DNA from: Rubrivivax albus
GTDB taxonomy: Bacteria > Pseudomonadota > Gammaproteobacteria > Burkholderiales > Burkholderiaceae_C
Direction of reading: 5' to 3'
Length of the DNA: 64,000 bases
Assembly (NCBI RefSeq): GCF_004016515.1
Contig: NZ_SACT01000005.1
Span: forward strand, 248,001-312,000
Shown: positions 1 to 7,674 of the stretch, in pieces
Layout of the letters: every line of letters begins with the position of its first letter
Position numbering within the stretch: position 1 is the first letter of the stretch
Position numbers and translations under genes: made by a program
Notes under the pieces: model-generated
Told to the model about the DNA's origin: nothing
Database searches by the model: none
What the model saw: only the letters and a program-made list of their open reading frames with translations

Positions 1-552
1 CCAGCCGGCGCAATAGCCCGAAAGCATGTCGAGGTCGTGGAGGTGAAGGTCGGCCTCGCGGTGGGCCTGCCCCACGGCCGGCGGGTACACATGCTCCAGC
101 CAGTAGTTAGCCGTCACCTTGCCGGCCACGTTCAAGATCAGCCCGCCCAGCGAATAGCCCTGATTGGCGTTGGCGTTGACGCGCCAGTCCTCGCGGGCCA
201 GATATTCGTTGACCGATCGACCCACATCGACCATGCAGCCGCGGTCGGCACGCAACAGGCGGTGCTGCTCGCGGTAGGCGATGTAGGCACGCGCCGTTTC
301 GAGATGGCCGGACTCGATCAGCACGGCCTCGGCTTCGTCCTGGATGCGCTCGATGTGCGCCACGCGGCCGGCCAGCCGCGCGGTGACCTGTTGTGCCAGG
401 TCCTGCGCACGCGCGGCGCCGAACTCGCCAGTGGCGACACCCGCGCGCGCCAGCGCGTCGGCGATCTTGCTGACTTGGAACGGCGCGCTCTGGCCTTCGC
501 GCTTGATGACCGCCACAGGCGCGAACGGGTTCACCTGGAGTTGATGCTGCAT
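1..552 (-). CDS. nrdD: Anaerobic ribonucleoside-triphosphate reductase, N-terminal part (runs off left edge)
   Basis: Class III ribonucleotide reductase large subunit, which makes dNTPs in the cytoplasm without oxygen using a glycyl radical installed by NrdG. Only about the first 184 codons are present, read on the minus strand from an ATG at 552-550. Residues about 13-105 read as an ATP-cone allosteric domain (motif VIKREGQSAPFQVSKIADAL). Near the left edge the catalytic domain begins with the family-typical HLHDLDMLSGYCAGW. The glycyl-radical and zinc sites lie outside the window. The start is supported by the AGG of TAGGTAG just upstream and by the good ATP-cone alignment from residue 13. 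The gene is divergent from ubiUVT, so two anaerobic functions share one intergenic region. Identification is by family knowledge and seen motifs; confidence is high despite truncation. Confidence 0.9.
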   Translation of the reverse strand, partial: MQHQLQVNPFAPVAVIKREGQSAPFQVSKIADALARAGVATGEFGAARAQDLAQQVTARLAGRVAHIERIQDEAEAVLIESGHLETARAYIAYREQHRLLRADRGCMVDVGRSVNEYLAREDWRVNANANQGYSLGGLILNVAGKVTANYWLEHVYPPAVGQAHREADLHLHDLDMLSGYCAGW

Positions 553-600
553 GCGCTACCTATAGTGTTTGGTACTGGACAAAAACGCTATATGTAGTGT
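553..600 (-). promoter_or_regulatory. Tandem NrdR boxes in front of nrdD
   Basis: Two matches to the NrdR repressor consensus ACACWATATATWGTGT lie here. Box 1 is at 585-600 (ACGCTATATGTAGTGT, 14 of 16). Box 2 is at 553-568 (GCGCTACCTATAGTGT, 12 of 16). They are 32 bp apart start to start, about three helical turns and the usual NrdR spacing. Box 2 abuts the nrdD start codon and contains its ribosome-binding site. The inference is repression of nrdD by NrdR-ATP/dATP. Confidence 0.75.
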
Positions 601-774
601 CCTTGGCGATCAGTCGAAGTGGATTTGATCCAGCACATGCTCTTGGGCGATCTCAGCCTGTGGACTCTGGATATCTCTTTGCGTTAGCGCAAGACCATAC
701 TTGCCGCGCGTTTCCAGACTCCTCCGTTTTGCCTGCCATTCCGAGGCCAGCGTCGCGCACCGGCCCCTTCTCCC

Positions 775-1812
775 ATGCTGGCCACGCACACCAACCTGCC
801 CTCAAGCCCCCAACTTGTCTGCCCAGCCGGCAGCCTGCGTGCCCTCACCGTGGCCGTGGATGCCGGCGCCAATGCCGTCTATCTGGGCCTGAAGGACGCG
901 ACCAACGCCCGCAACTTCGCCGGCCTGAACTTCGACGAGACACAGATCCGCGAAGGCATCGCCTACGCACATCGGCGTGGCGCGCAGGTGCTGATGGCGC
1001 TGAACACCTTTGCCGACGCGCGCAGCCCCGAGCCCTGGTTCGCCGCGGCCGACAAGGCCGCCGAGCTGGGTGCCGACGCGCTGATCGTGGCCGACACCGC
1101 GGTGATGGGCCACTGCGTGCGTCATCTGCCGAGCCTGCGCCTGCACCTATCGGTGCAGGCCTCGGCCACCAGCCATGCGGCCATTGAGTTCTACCGCCAG
1201 CGCTACGGTGTGCAGCGGGCCGTGCTGCCACGTGTTGTGGCAGCGGATCAGATCGCCAAGATCATCGAACGAACCTCAGTGGAAATCGAGGTCTTCGCCT
1301 TCGGCAGCCTGTGCGTGATGGTCGAGGGCCGCTGCGCGCTGTCGTCCTATGCCACCGGACAGTCACCCAACACGGCCGGAGTTTGCTCGCCGGCGGCCGC
1401 CGTGCGATGGCAAGAGGGGGCCGACGGCGTGCGCGCCAGGCTGGGCGGTGTGCTGATCGACCACTACTCCCCGGATGAGCCGCGCGGCTACCCCACGTTG
1501 TGCAAGGGTCGATTCGATGTGGATGGCCAACGCTCGCATGCGCTGGAAGAACCCACGAGCCTCAACACCATGGCGATCCTGCCGCAGCTCATCGCCATGG
1601 GCGTGCGCGCTTTCAAGATCGAGGGCCGTCAGCGCAGCGCCGCCTATGTGGGCGATGTCACACGTACCTGGCGCGCGGCGATCGACGCTGCCTGCGCTGC
1701 CGCCGCGCAAAGCCAGACTTTCCAGCCCCAGCCGGCATGGACCCAGGCGCTGTCGCGCCATGCGGAAGGGGCGCAGACCACGCTGGGTGCGTTCGAGCGC
1801 CCCTGGCGATAA
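775..1812 (+). CDS. ubiU: UbiU, O2-independent ubiquinone hydroxylation protein (U32 family)
   Basis: UbiU forms a heterodimer with UbiV that hydroxylates the ubiquinone ring without O2. Each subunit holds a 4Fe-4S cluster. This 345-aa protein is a peptidase-U32-family homologue. The start of the fold is LVCPAGSLRALTVAVDAGAN, and the four cluster cysteines are visible at C180, C187, C204 and C243 (FGSLCVMVEGRC, AGVCSPA, YPTLCKGR). It is followed 11 bp later by ubiV and then ubiT, the usual order. The ATG at 775 is chosen because the U32 fold begins about 12 residues in; no strong Shine-Dalgarno is visible. Divergence from nrdD suggests anaerobic expression of both sides, but no clear FNR site was found. 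Confidence 0.92.
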   Translation: MLATHTNLPSSPQLVCPAGSLRALTVAVDAGANAVYLGLKDATNARNFAGLNFDETQIREGIAYAHRRGAQVLMALNTFADARSPEPWFAAADKAAELGADALIVADTAVMGHCVRHLPSLRLHLSVQASATSHAAIEFYRQRYGVQRAVLPRVVAADQIAKIIERTSVEIEVFAFGSLCVMVEGRCALSSYATGQSPNTAGVCSPAAAVRWQEGADGVRARLGGVLIDHYSPDEPRGYPTLCKGRFDVDGQRSHALEEPTSLNTMAILPQLIAMGVRAFKIEGRQRSAAYVGDVTRTWRAAIDAACAAAAQSQTFQPQPAWTQALSRHAEGAQTTLGAFERPWR

Positions 1813-1823
1813 AGGAACCGCCC

Positions 1824-2846
1824 ATGGATGCCCCTCACCACGCTACTCGCGACACGTCCGTCGCTCAGGCCCCGGCGCTGCCCCTTCTATCCGAATCGAA
1901 GTCCAGACGCTTCGGCCTGACCGTAGGCCCCGTGCTGTACCTCTGGTCGCGTGCACGCCTGTTGGACTTCTACGCCGAGATCGCCGAATCGCCCGCCGAC
2001 TGCGTGGTCCTGGGCGAAGTGGTGTGCGCGCGCCGCCGCGAGTTGCGCCTGGACGACTGGCTGGCGCTGGCGCGCGAGCTCACCCAGGCCGGCAAGCAGG
2101 TCATCCTGGCCACGCAGGCGCTGGTGGAAACCGAGGCCGATCTGCGCCTGATCGAGCGCCACGCCCATCTTGCCTGCCATGCCGTGGAGGCCGGCGATGC
2201 GTCGGCACTGGCCTTGCTGCACGGCCGCGTGCCGCTGGTGCTGGGTCCGCACGTCAACGTCTACAGCCAGGCCGCGCTGCGCGAACATGCCGATCTGGGC
2301 GTGCTGCGCTGGGTGCCGCCACTGGAGCTGTCGCTCGCTGCGGTCGCTCATATCAACCCGGCGGGACGGCCCGTGCGTGGACCCGACGGCGGTGCCATAG
2401 TCACCGAGGTGTGGGCATTTGGCCGATTGCCGCTGTCGTTCTCGGCGCGTTGCTTCACTGCGCGCCATGCCAGCGTTCCCAAGGATCAGTGCGGCTACCC
2501 CTGCATGGACGATCCTGATGGCCGCCTGGTCCGCAGTACCGAAGGCCAGTCATTCCTGGTGCTCAACGGCACCCAGATTCAATCGGCCGGCGTGCACAAC
2601 CTGCTGGAGCATGACGCGGCGCTGGCATCCTGCGGGGCTACCCGCGTGCGGCTGTCGCCGCAGTCATCCGGCTTCACGAAAGTGATCGAGGACTTCGACG
2701 CTGTCTTGAACGGCGACCAGCCGGCCGAGGGACGACTGGCCGGCTGGGCCGAAGCCGGCGTCCCTCATCCACTCGTGACCGGGTACGCCTTCGGCGGCGC
2801 GGGCATGAACGCGGTCCAGGCGGAAGTGGCGGGAGTCGACGCATGA
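1824..2846 (+). CDS. ubiV: UbiV, partner of UbiU in anaerobic ubiquinone synthesis
   Basis: Second subunit of the UbiUV iron-sulfur hydroxylase. It is a 340-aa U32-family protein starting MDAPHHATRD, with ATG at 1824 behind AAAGGAA. An upstream in-frame extension back to about 1500 overlaps ubiU and is not protein-like, so it was rejected. Conserved elements are FGLTVGPVLYLW, an early cysteine region (ADCVVLGEVVCARR), and the clustered C-terminal-half cysteines ARCFTARHASVPKDQCGYPC that bind the 4Fe-4S cluster. The last codons overlap the ubiT start by 4 bp (ATGA), implying translational coupling. The substrate is a ubiquinone precursor bound with UbiT; this is family knowledge. Confidence 0.92.
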   Translation: MDAPHHATRDTSVAQAPALPLLSESKSRRFGLTVGPVLYLWSRARLLDFYAEIAESPADCVVLGEVVCARRRELRLDDWLALARELTQAGKQVILATQALVETEADLRLIERHAHLACHAVEAGDASALALLHGRVPLVLGPHVNVYSQAALREHADLGVLRWVPPLELSLAAVAHINPAGRPVRGPDGGAIVTEVWAFGRLPLSFSARCFTARHASVPKDQCGYPCMDDPDGRLVRSTEGQSFLVLNGTQIQSAGVHNLLEHDAALASCGATRVRLSPQSSGFTKVIEDFDAVLNGDQPAEGRLAGWAEAGVPHPLVTGYAFGGAGMNAVQAEVAGVDA

Positions 2847-3358
2847 TCTCCATTCGCCGACCACCGCGGTGGTTGTCCGCCCGGGTCGCTGCGGTCGCTG
2901 CCCACTTGGACCGCTTGGCACCACCGCCACCCTTGCTGGCGCGCGCGATCGCCAAGCTGGCCGGGGGCATCACCCAATTGCCCAGCGCGCCGCCATCGGC
3001 ACTGGTGGCCGCGGCCATCAACGGGGCGTTGTGGCCGCGCTTCCCGCCCGAGTTGCGTGACGGGTTGGCGGGTCGCGTCGTGGCACTGGAAATCACCGAC
3101 CTGGGCGTGCGCGTGAGGCTTTGCGCGGGCCCGTGGGGCTTCTCAGCAGCCGGCGAGCAGGCGGTGGCGGCGCTGCGCATCGCCTCCCGGACCTCAGGCT
3201 GGTGGCGGCTGGCTCGCGGCCTGGACGATCCTGATCGCTTGTTCTTCGATCGCGTGCTGATGATGGAGGGTGACACGGAGCTTGGCCTTCTGCTCAAGAA
3301 CTCGCTGGACGCCCTCGGTCCGCTGTGGCCGGTGACCAGGGCCCAAGAGCAACGCTGA
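2843..3358 (+). CDS. ubiT: UbiT, SCP2-domain ubiquinone accessory protein
   Basis: A 171-aa SCP2/sterol-carrier-like protein that binds lipids and, with UbiUV, replaces the aerobic UbiJ function in anaerobic ubiquinone synthesis. The SCP2 domain covers roughly residues 40-135 (LPSAPPSALVAAAINGALWP, VVALEITDLGVRVRLC, the closing DTELGLLLKNSLDAL). Its ATG lies inside the last codons of ubiV (ATGA overlap), so the three ubi genes form one operon. Length fits the family. Downstream there is no further ubi gene; the sequence changes character and the accessory region begins. Confidence 0.88.
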   Translation: MISIRRPPRWLSARVAAVAAHLDRLAPPPPLLARAIAKLAGGITQLPSAPPSALVAAAINGALWPRFPPELRDGLAGRVVALEITDLGVRVRLCAGPWGFSAAGEQAVAALRIASRTSGWWRLARGLDDPDRLFFDRVLMMEGDTELGLLLKNSLDALGPLWPVTRAQEQR

Positions 3359-3694
3359 TCGCCGCAGACCATTCACCCGGCGTTCAGTCGATCGGCGATT
3401 CCCGGCGTGAACTGGATCCAGATCCAGCGCCGCTGCAAGCGTCGTCTGCCTCGGGCGCTGCCGTTGTCCACCTCGCTGCAGACGGTGCGCGGCGATTTGG
3501 GCTGGCGTTCGGCCATCCAACACCTAGCAGTCGCCTTCACGCCGGTCGATGGGCAGCGCCAAGGATCCGAACGCCGTGCGACAGCCCTCCCCGAGTGACC
3601 TCGAAGTCCCGCGTCACAATTTTCGATTCACCAAATAGCGTCCTGATAAGAACACTTCTCAGGACATCCCCCACCGCGATGCGTTGACTGTCGA
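3359..3694. other. Gap between the core ubi operon and the accessory region
   Basis: No convincing gene. A 63-codon plus-strand frame (3407-3598, MNWIQIQRRCKRRLPRALPL...) and a minus-strand frame beginning near 3709 are open, but neither resembles a known family. The only clear structure is the hairpin at 3640-3665. The core-to-island boundary most likely falls here because ubiT is core and the next gene is the mobile-element-type sbcC-like gene. Confidence 0.5.
3640..3665. repeat. Inverted repeat (hairpin) near the island boundary
   Basis: GTCCTGA and TCAGGAC form perfect 7-bp arms. They continue, after one mismatch, into AAG/CTT around an ACA-type loop, giving about 10 paired bases. It lies just past the stop codon of the sbcC-like gene. 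It could be a factor-independent terminator without a clear T-run, or a recombination site; the sequence does not decide. Confidence 0.45.
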
Positions 3695-6016
3695 TCACGT
3701 AGAACATCCTTCCACGGACATCGCCTCCAGGTCGATCAACGCATCCGCCATCCCCGTCAGCTCCGGCGTCTGCGACACAAAGAACTCTCGCGCGTAGCCA
3801 CCCAGTTCCAGCACCCGCCGCTTCATCGCCATGAACATGCGCTTGCGTTCCGGGTCCAGCGGTCCATCGGTCTCGTCGGAGAACAGGGTGTCGTAGCGCC
3901 GGCCGGCGTTCTGCGCCAGGTACAGCGCCACGGCCCGCACCAGGCACTCGTTGATCCAGACCCGTTCGCCTCCGCTCATCGCCGTGACGCTCTTGTCCTC
4001 GCCCGACTCTGCGTCGTAGACCCGGATGTCGAAGCCCTCGCGCTGCTCGCCCTTGGCCGTCTCCTGCAAGGTTTCGATGGCCACCGTGAAGCGCTGGCCA
4101 TAGCAGGCCAGCAGCAGGTCGTTCACCAGACCGGACAAGGTCGGCCCCGCATCGTCGATGGCCAGCGCGATCAGGCCATCGTTGCCCATGCAGCGGGCGA
4201 ACAGCAGCCACTTGGCGAGTTCCTGCTCCACCCGTGCCGTGCGGGCCGCGGCTGCGTCGCGCCGCCGGCCATGCTCCTCCATCTGGGCCGACAGGGCGGC
4301 AAGCGCCTGCGCGTCGCGGACGGCAGCCAGATGCAAGCGCTCCGCCTCATCCAGCACACCATGCCAGCGCTCCACCTGGGCTCGAGCATGTGCGAGCCCC
4401 GCAGCATCCGGCGGCGACGGCAGTGCATCGATCGCGGTCTGGAGTCGCTGGATGGCCGCCTGTGTCTGAGCCTCCAGCAGCGAGACACGCTCGGCAACGC
4501 GCATCCGGCTGGCGATGATCTGCCGGCGCTCGGCCGCTTCGGAGTCGGTGTCGATCGCGATGCCCGCCCCGGCCGAGGAGTCTGGAGCGGGAAGAAGAGC
4601 GGCCAGTTCGTCCTCCGCTTCGACAAGACCCGCGCGCGCCTGGAGCATCTCCGCCCCGCGCGCAGCCAAGGCGGCATAGGCCGTCTGACGGGCCAGGGCT
4701 CGCCTCGACTGGCACTCGGCCCGGCTCAGGCTCTGCGGTGCGCCGACGTTGAGGCTGACCACCTCTTGCAGGGCTTGCAGTTCAAGCCGAAGACTGTCCC
4801 GCTCCGCAGCGAGTTGACGGATGCGCTGCTGGGCGCTCGGCGCCAGCGCGGCCGCTTCGCGTGCGTCCGACAGCAGGGTGCATTGGCCCTGCATGGGCAT
4901 GCCGCTGCACGGCACGCGGTTACTCAGGGCCAGTCGGCGACTCAGGTCCTCCGTCTGGAGCGCGGCCTGGCCCACCTCGCGCTCGAGCGATGCCAGCCGC
5001 TGCCCGAGCCCTGCGACGGCATCGCGACGACGCGCAAGGTCCTGGACGGCATCGCGAAGCGCCAGCACGCGGTCCTCGCGGCGACGCACCACCTCTGTCG
5101 CCAGCGGCAGACGGCGGCCGGCTCGAGCCACCGCGCCCTCGTCCGCCAGCACCCGATGCAGGGACCGGATGCGGGCCTCCAGTCGTTCGCGCTGCGCCCT
5201 GGCCTGCGCGACACGCTGCGCCACACGACCGTCGAGCCGTGCGAGTTGCTCCGTTGCCTCCCGGTCCTGCGTGCGCAGGTCCTGCAGGGTGCGATCACCC
5301 TCGGCACGGGCGCCCGCCAGTTCCTCCACCAACTGCGCTCGCCGGCTCTCGATGGCCTTCGCCTGCTCCTGCAGGGCCATCAATGACGCCTCGTGCGTTC
5401 GCGCAGCTTCCAGTTCTTCATGGGCTGCCTGCCGGCTGGCGTGCGCCGCCTTGACCCTCTCGTCCGCGCCGTGCCATCGACGGGCGTCATCCTCCAATCG
5501 CTGGCGCTCGGCATCGAACGCGGCTCCCTCGGCGCGCAACGCCGCCAGCGCCGCCTTCAGCTGCCGCGCCGTCTCGCCGGCCTTCTGACCGAGCGCGCGG
5601 ATGTCCTCCTGCCCCAGCAGATCGGCCAGCAGGGCCTTGATCTCGCCGTTGCGGTAGGTGCTGAGCTGCCGCTTCCCTTGCGCCGAGAAGACCGAGGTGA
5701 AGAAGGTGTCCGCCGGCCCGCAAATGGCCTCGACGCATCGCGCATAGGTCTCGACCTTGCCGTCGGAGACGGTGCCGTCTGGCAGCGCGGCGGGAGACCA
5801 CGTGCCGGCGTCATCCAGCGTCAGCAGGTAGGCCTCGGTCCTGCGGCGGCTCCCGGTGCGGCCGTTCATGCGGATGACCACCTGCGAGCGGTAGCAGCGC
5901 CCGGCGTGCGCCCAGTGCAGGTCCTTCTCGTTCTCGGGCAGACAGACCTGGTCGTAGTACGAGAATCCGCCCGGTCCGGCCTGCGCCGCCCGCGACGGCA
6001 TGGTCAGGTAGGGATG
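3695..6016 (-). pseudogene. SbcC/Rad50-like ATPase, 3' part (codons 55 onward), split by a genomic island
   Basis: C-terminal 773 residues of an SMC/SbcC-like DNA-repair ATPase. The reading frame is open from HPYLTMPSRAAQ at 6016 and meets TAA at 6019-6017. The missing P-loop segment is at 18196-18020, on the other side of a 12-kb element. Visible parts are long Ala/Arg/Glu-rich coiled coils, a central cysteine pair (VPCSGMPMQGQC) in the place of the zinc hook, the ABC signature MSGGERVWINECLVRA, and Walker B with D-loop (TLFSDETDGPLDP). An internal ATG at 6001 could still give a 768-aa product. That product would lack Walker A, so it is expected to be inactive as an ATPase. It is closely related to the intact copy at 12079-14559. 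Disruption is seen directly; the function is inferred. Confidence 0.88.
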
Positions 6017-6024
6017 TTAGGTTG
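6009..6024. repeat. Left attachment repeat of the GInt-like island
   Basis: TAGGGATGTTAGGTTG, a 16-bp imperfect direct repeat of TAAGGGGTGCAGGTTG at 18026-18041 (10 of 16 identical, ending in the same AGGTTG). It sits where codons HP of the broken sbcC-like gene occur. The exact crossover cannot be placed within the repeat. Confidence 0.7.
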
Positions 6025-6161
6025 CATTCGCGAGTGTCAACAGAGTTGGCTCGCTCGACGCCACGACCTACAGTTGTTCATGCCCGAGGAGCCCAAGCCT
6101 CTTTCAGAGGCGAGTAGCCCGGTGCGTCCCGCGTTTTCAGCAGCTTCAGCGGGGGTTCGAC

Positions 6162-6476
6162 ATGATGGTTGCGCGCCGATCTCGCAGGTCGTTCAGTGCC
6201 TCGACGTTGACACGGCTTCGTCAGATGCCGGCCAGCGACGCGCTCGCGCTGCTAGCCACCCACGTCAAGCCCGATTCGACCTATCAGCCCCTCAAGGATG
6301 AGCACAGCCGCCGCTGGCACGCCAGCACGGCACGCGGCGAGTTCGAGATCCTGACCACGGGCGTCAAGTGGTACGACACACGCGCGCACGCCGGTGGCGG
6401 CGGAGCCATCGACCTGGCGATGCACTTGCTCGGCGTGTCGTTCGTCGACGCTGTGAAGCGCTTTACCGCGAGGTAA
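6162..6476 (+). pseudogene. N-terminal fragment of a DUF3991/TOPRIM-type protein
   Basis: A 104-codon frame whose residues about 22-102 match the N-terminal region of DUF3991/TOPRIM proteins found on integrative elements (EFEILTTGVKWYDTRAHAGG, then GGAIDLAMHLLGVSFVDAV). The usual TOPRIM part is absent: the frame stops right after VKRFTAR, 7 bp before the ginA start. It is therefore read as a 5' remnant cut by element-end recombination. It could also be expressed as a short protein in front of the gin operon. It lies between the left attachment repeat and ginA, so it travelled with the island. Family assignment is by eye. Confidence 0.5.
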
Positions 6477-6483
6477 GAGCGCC

Positions 6484-7674
6484 GTGGTCCAGATAGTCCG
6501 CAAGGCTTCGCTGCCGAGTCCGGCAGACCTGCCGGAACCCTTGGCGCAGCTTGCAGCACAGGCTTTGGCGACTTCGCTTCGCGAGCCGCGTCCTGCCGGT
6601 TTCCCGCTTCTTTTCACGAAGCAGTGGCAGTTGATCGAGCCCGCGGTCGCCTTCCTGCATGAGCACGCGATCCAGCGCGCGCACACCGCCGACACGCTCA
6701 GAACCTATACCGAGATCCTCTACGACTGGTTCGACACGCTCGAGCAGAACGACATCCCTTGGCACAAGGCGGATGCTGTCGACCTGGTTGCCTATCGCAA
6801 CCGCATGATGTCGCAGCCCAGTCCGCACACCGGACGTGCGTACCGGACGACGACCATCAACCACCGGGTTCGCGGCGTGCTGCGGTTCTATGCTTGGGCG
6901 GTCCGCGCGCATTGGCTGAGCGAATCGGCGCTCGCGGACAAGACCCGCGACTTCGCTGTGTCGAGGCGGTACTCGCCGATCCGGACGCGCTACGCTGCGG
7001 ACACCGAGCGCAGCATCTTCGTACTGCGGCAATACGAACCGCTGCCCCGCCCGCTGGTCTCCGGGCAGGCTCGCGAACTGCTCGCCTATCTCGCCCCGCC
7101 GTACGATCTGATGGCCCGCTGGCAGCTGTACACCGGGCTGCGGATCAGCGAACTCCTGCGGCTCGGCGTCGACGACATCAACGGCCGCCCCACCCCGCTC
7201 ACGGCGCATCACACCATCGAGATCACGCGCAAGGGCCGCAAGCCGGGCTACGTGATTGCACCGGCCAGCCTGCTCGACGAGACCGATGGCTACATCTCGG
7301 GGCTTCGCTTCGCGTGGCTCAAGCGCGCGCGACGCAGGGGACGCGCCGCCCACCACCCGGCGTTGTTCGTCAACGCCCGCGGCGCACCGGTGAGCAAGAA
7401 CGCCTACCAGCGCGCCGTCAGCCGGGCCGGCCTGGCCTGCGGCTTCAAGGCGACGACGCATCTGCTTCGCGCGACCTTCGCATGCATGCTGCTGGCCCGG
7501 CTCGAGTACTTGGCCAGCGAGGGCGCCAAGGTCAATCCACTGCTCGTGGTGAAGATCCTGCTCGGGCACGAGCACATCGAGACCACCGACCGGTACCTGC
7601 GTGCCGTCGCCGTCGACGCCTGCGTCCTCAAGGACGTGCTGGACACGCTGCTCGCGGGCAGCGCAGAGCCGTGA
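6484..7674 (+). CDS. ginA: GinA-like tyrosine recombinase (first gin-operon integrase)
   Basis: A 396-aa phage-integrase-family recombinase. An N-terminal SAM-like DNA-binding region (about residues 55-150, DTLRTYTEILYDWFDTLEQN) precedes the catalytic domain. Catalytic residues seen are the first Arg in LYTGLRISELLRLGVDD, the HxxR-type HLLRATFACML, the LLGHEHIETTDRYLR box with the second His, and the Tyr nucleophile. The start is GTG at 6484; the gene is the first of four tightly overlapping frames. The ginB GTG overlaps its stop (GTGA). In GInts this protein is essential for excision and integration, together with GinB, GinC and GinD. Confidence 0.75.
   Translation: MVQIVRKASLPSPADLPEPLAQLAAQALATSLREPRPAGFPLLFTKQWQLIEPAVAFLHEHAIQRAHTADTLRTYTEILYDWFDTLEQNDIPWHKADAVDLVAYRNRMMSQPSPHTGRAYRTTTINHRVRGVLRFYAWAVRAHWLSESALADKTRDFAVSRRYSPIRTRYAADTERSIFVLRQYEPLPRPLVSGQARELLAYLAPPYDLMARWQLYTGLRISELLRLGVDDINGRPTPLTAHHTIEITRKGRKPGYVIAPASLLDETDGYISGLRFAWLKRARRRGRAAHHPALFVNARGAPVSKNAYQRAVSRAGLACGFKATTHLLRATFACMLLARLEYLASEGAKVNPLLVVKILLGHEHIETTDRYLRAVAVDACVLKDVLDTLLAGSAEP

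Noticed and set aside
37..597. Open 186-codon plus-strand frame at the left edge
   Set aside because: It is the complement of nrdD, whose minus-strand translation has a clear ATP-cone and NrdD motifs.
601..774. FNR box between nrdD and ubiU
   Set aside because: Half-site-like TTGAT and GATCA words occur but none form TTGAT-N4-ATCAA.
4271..5386. Long plus-strand frame of 371 codons inside the sbcC-like gene
   Set aside because: Composition is that of antisense to a coiled-coil gene; no family features, and the minus strand has the ABC signature and Walker B.
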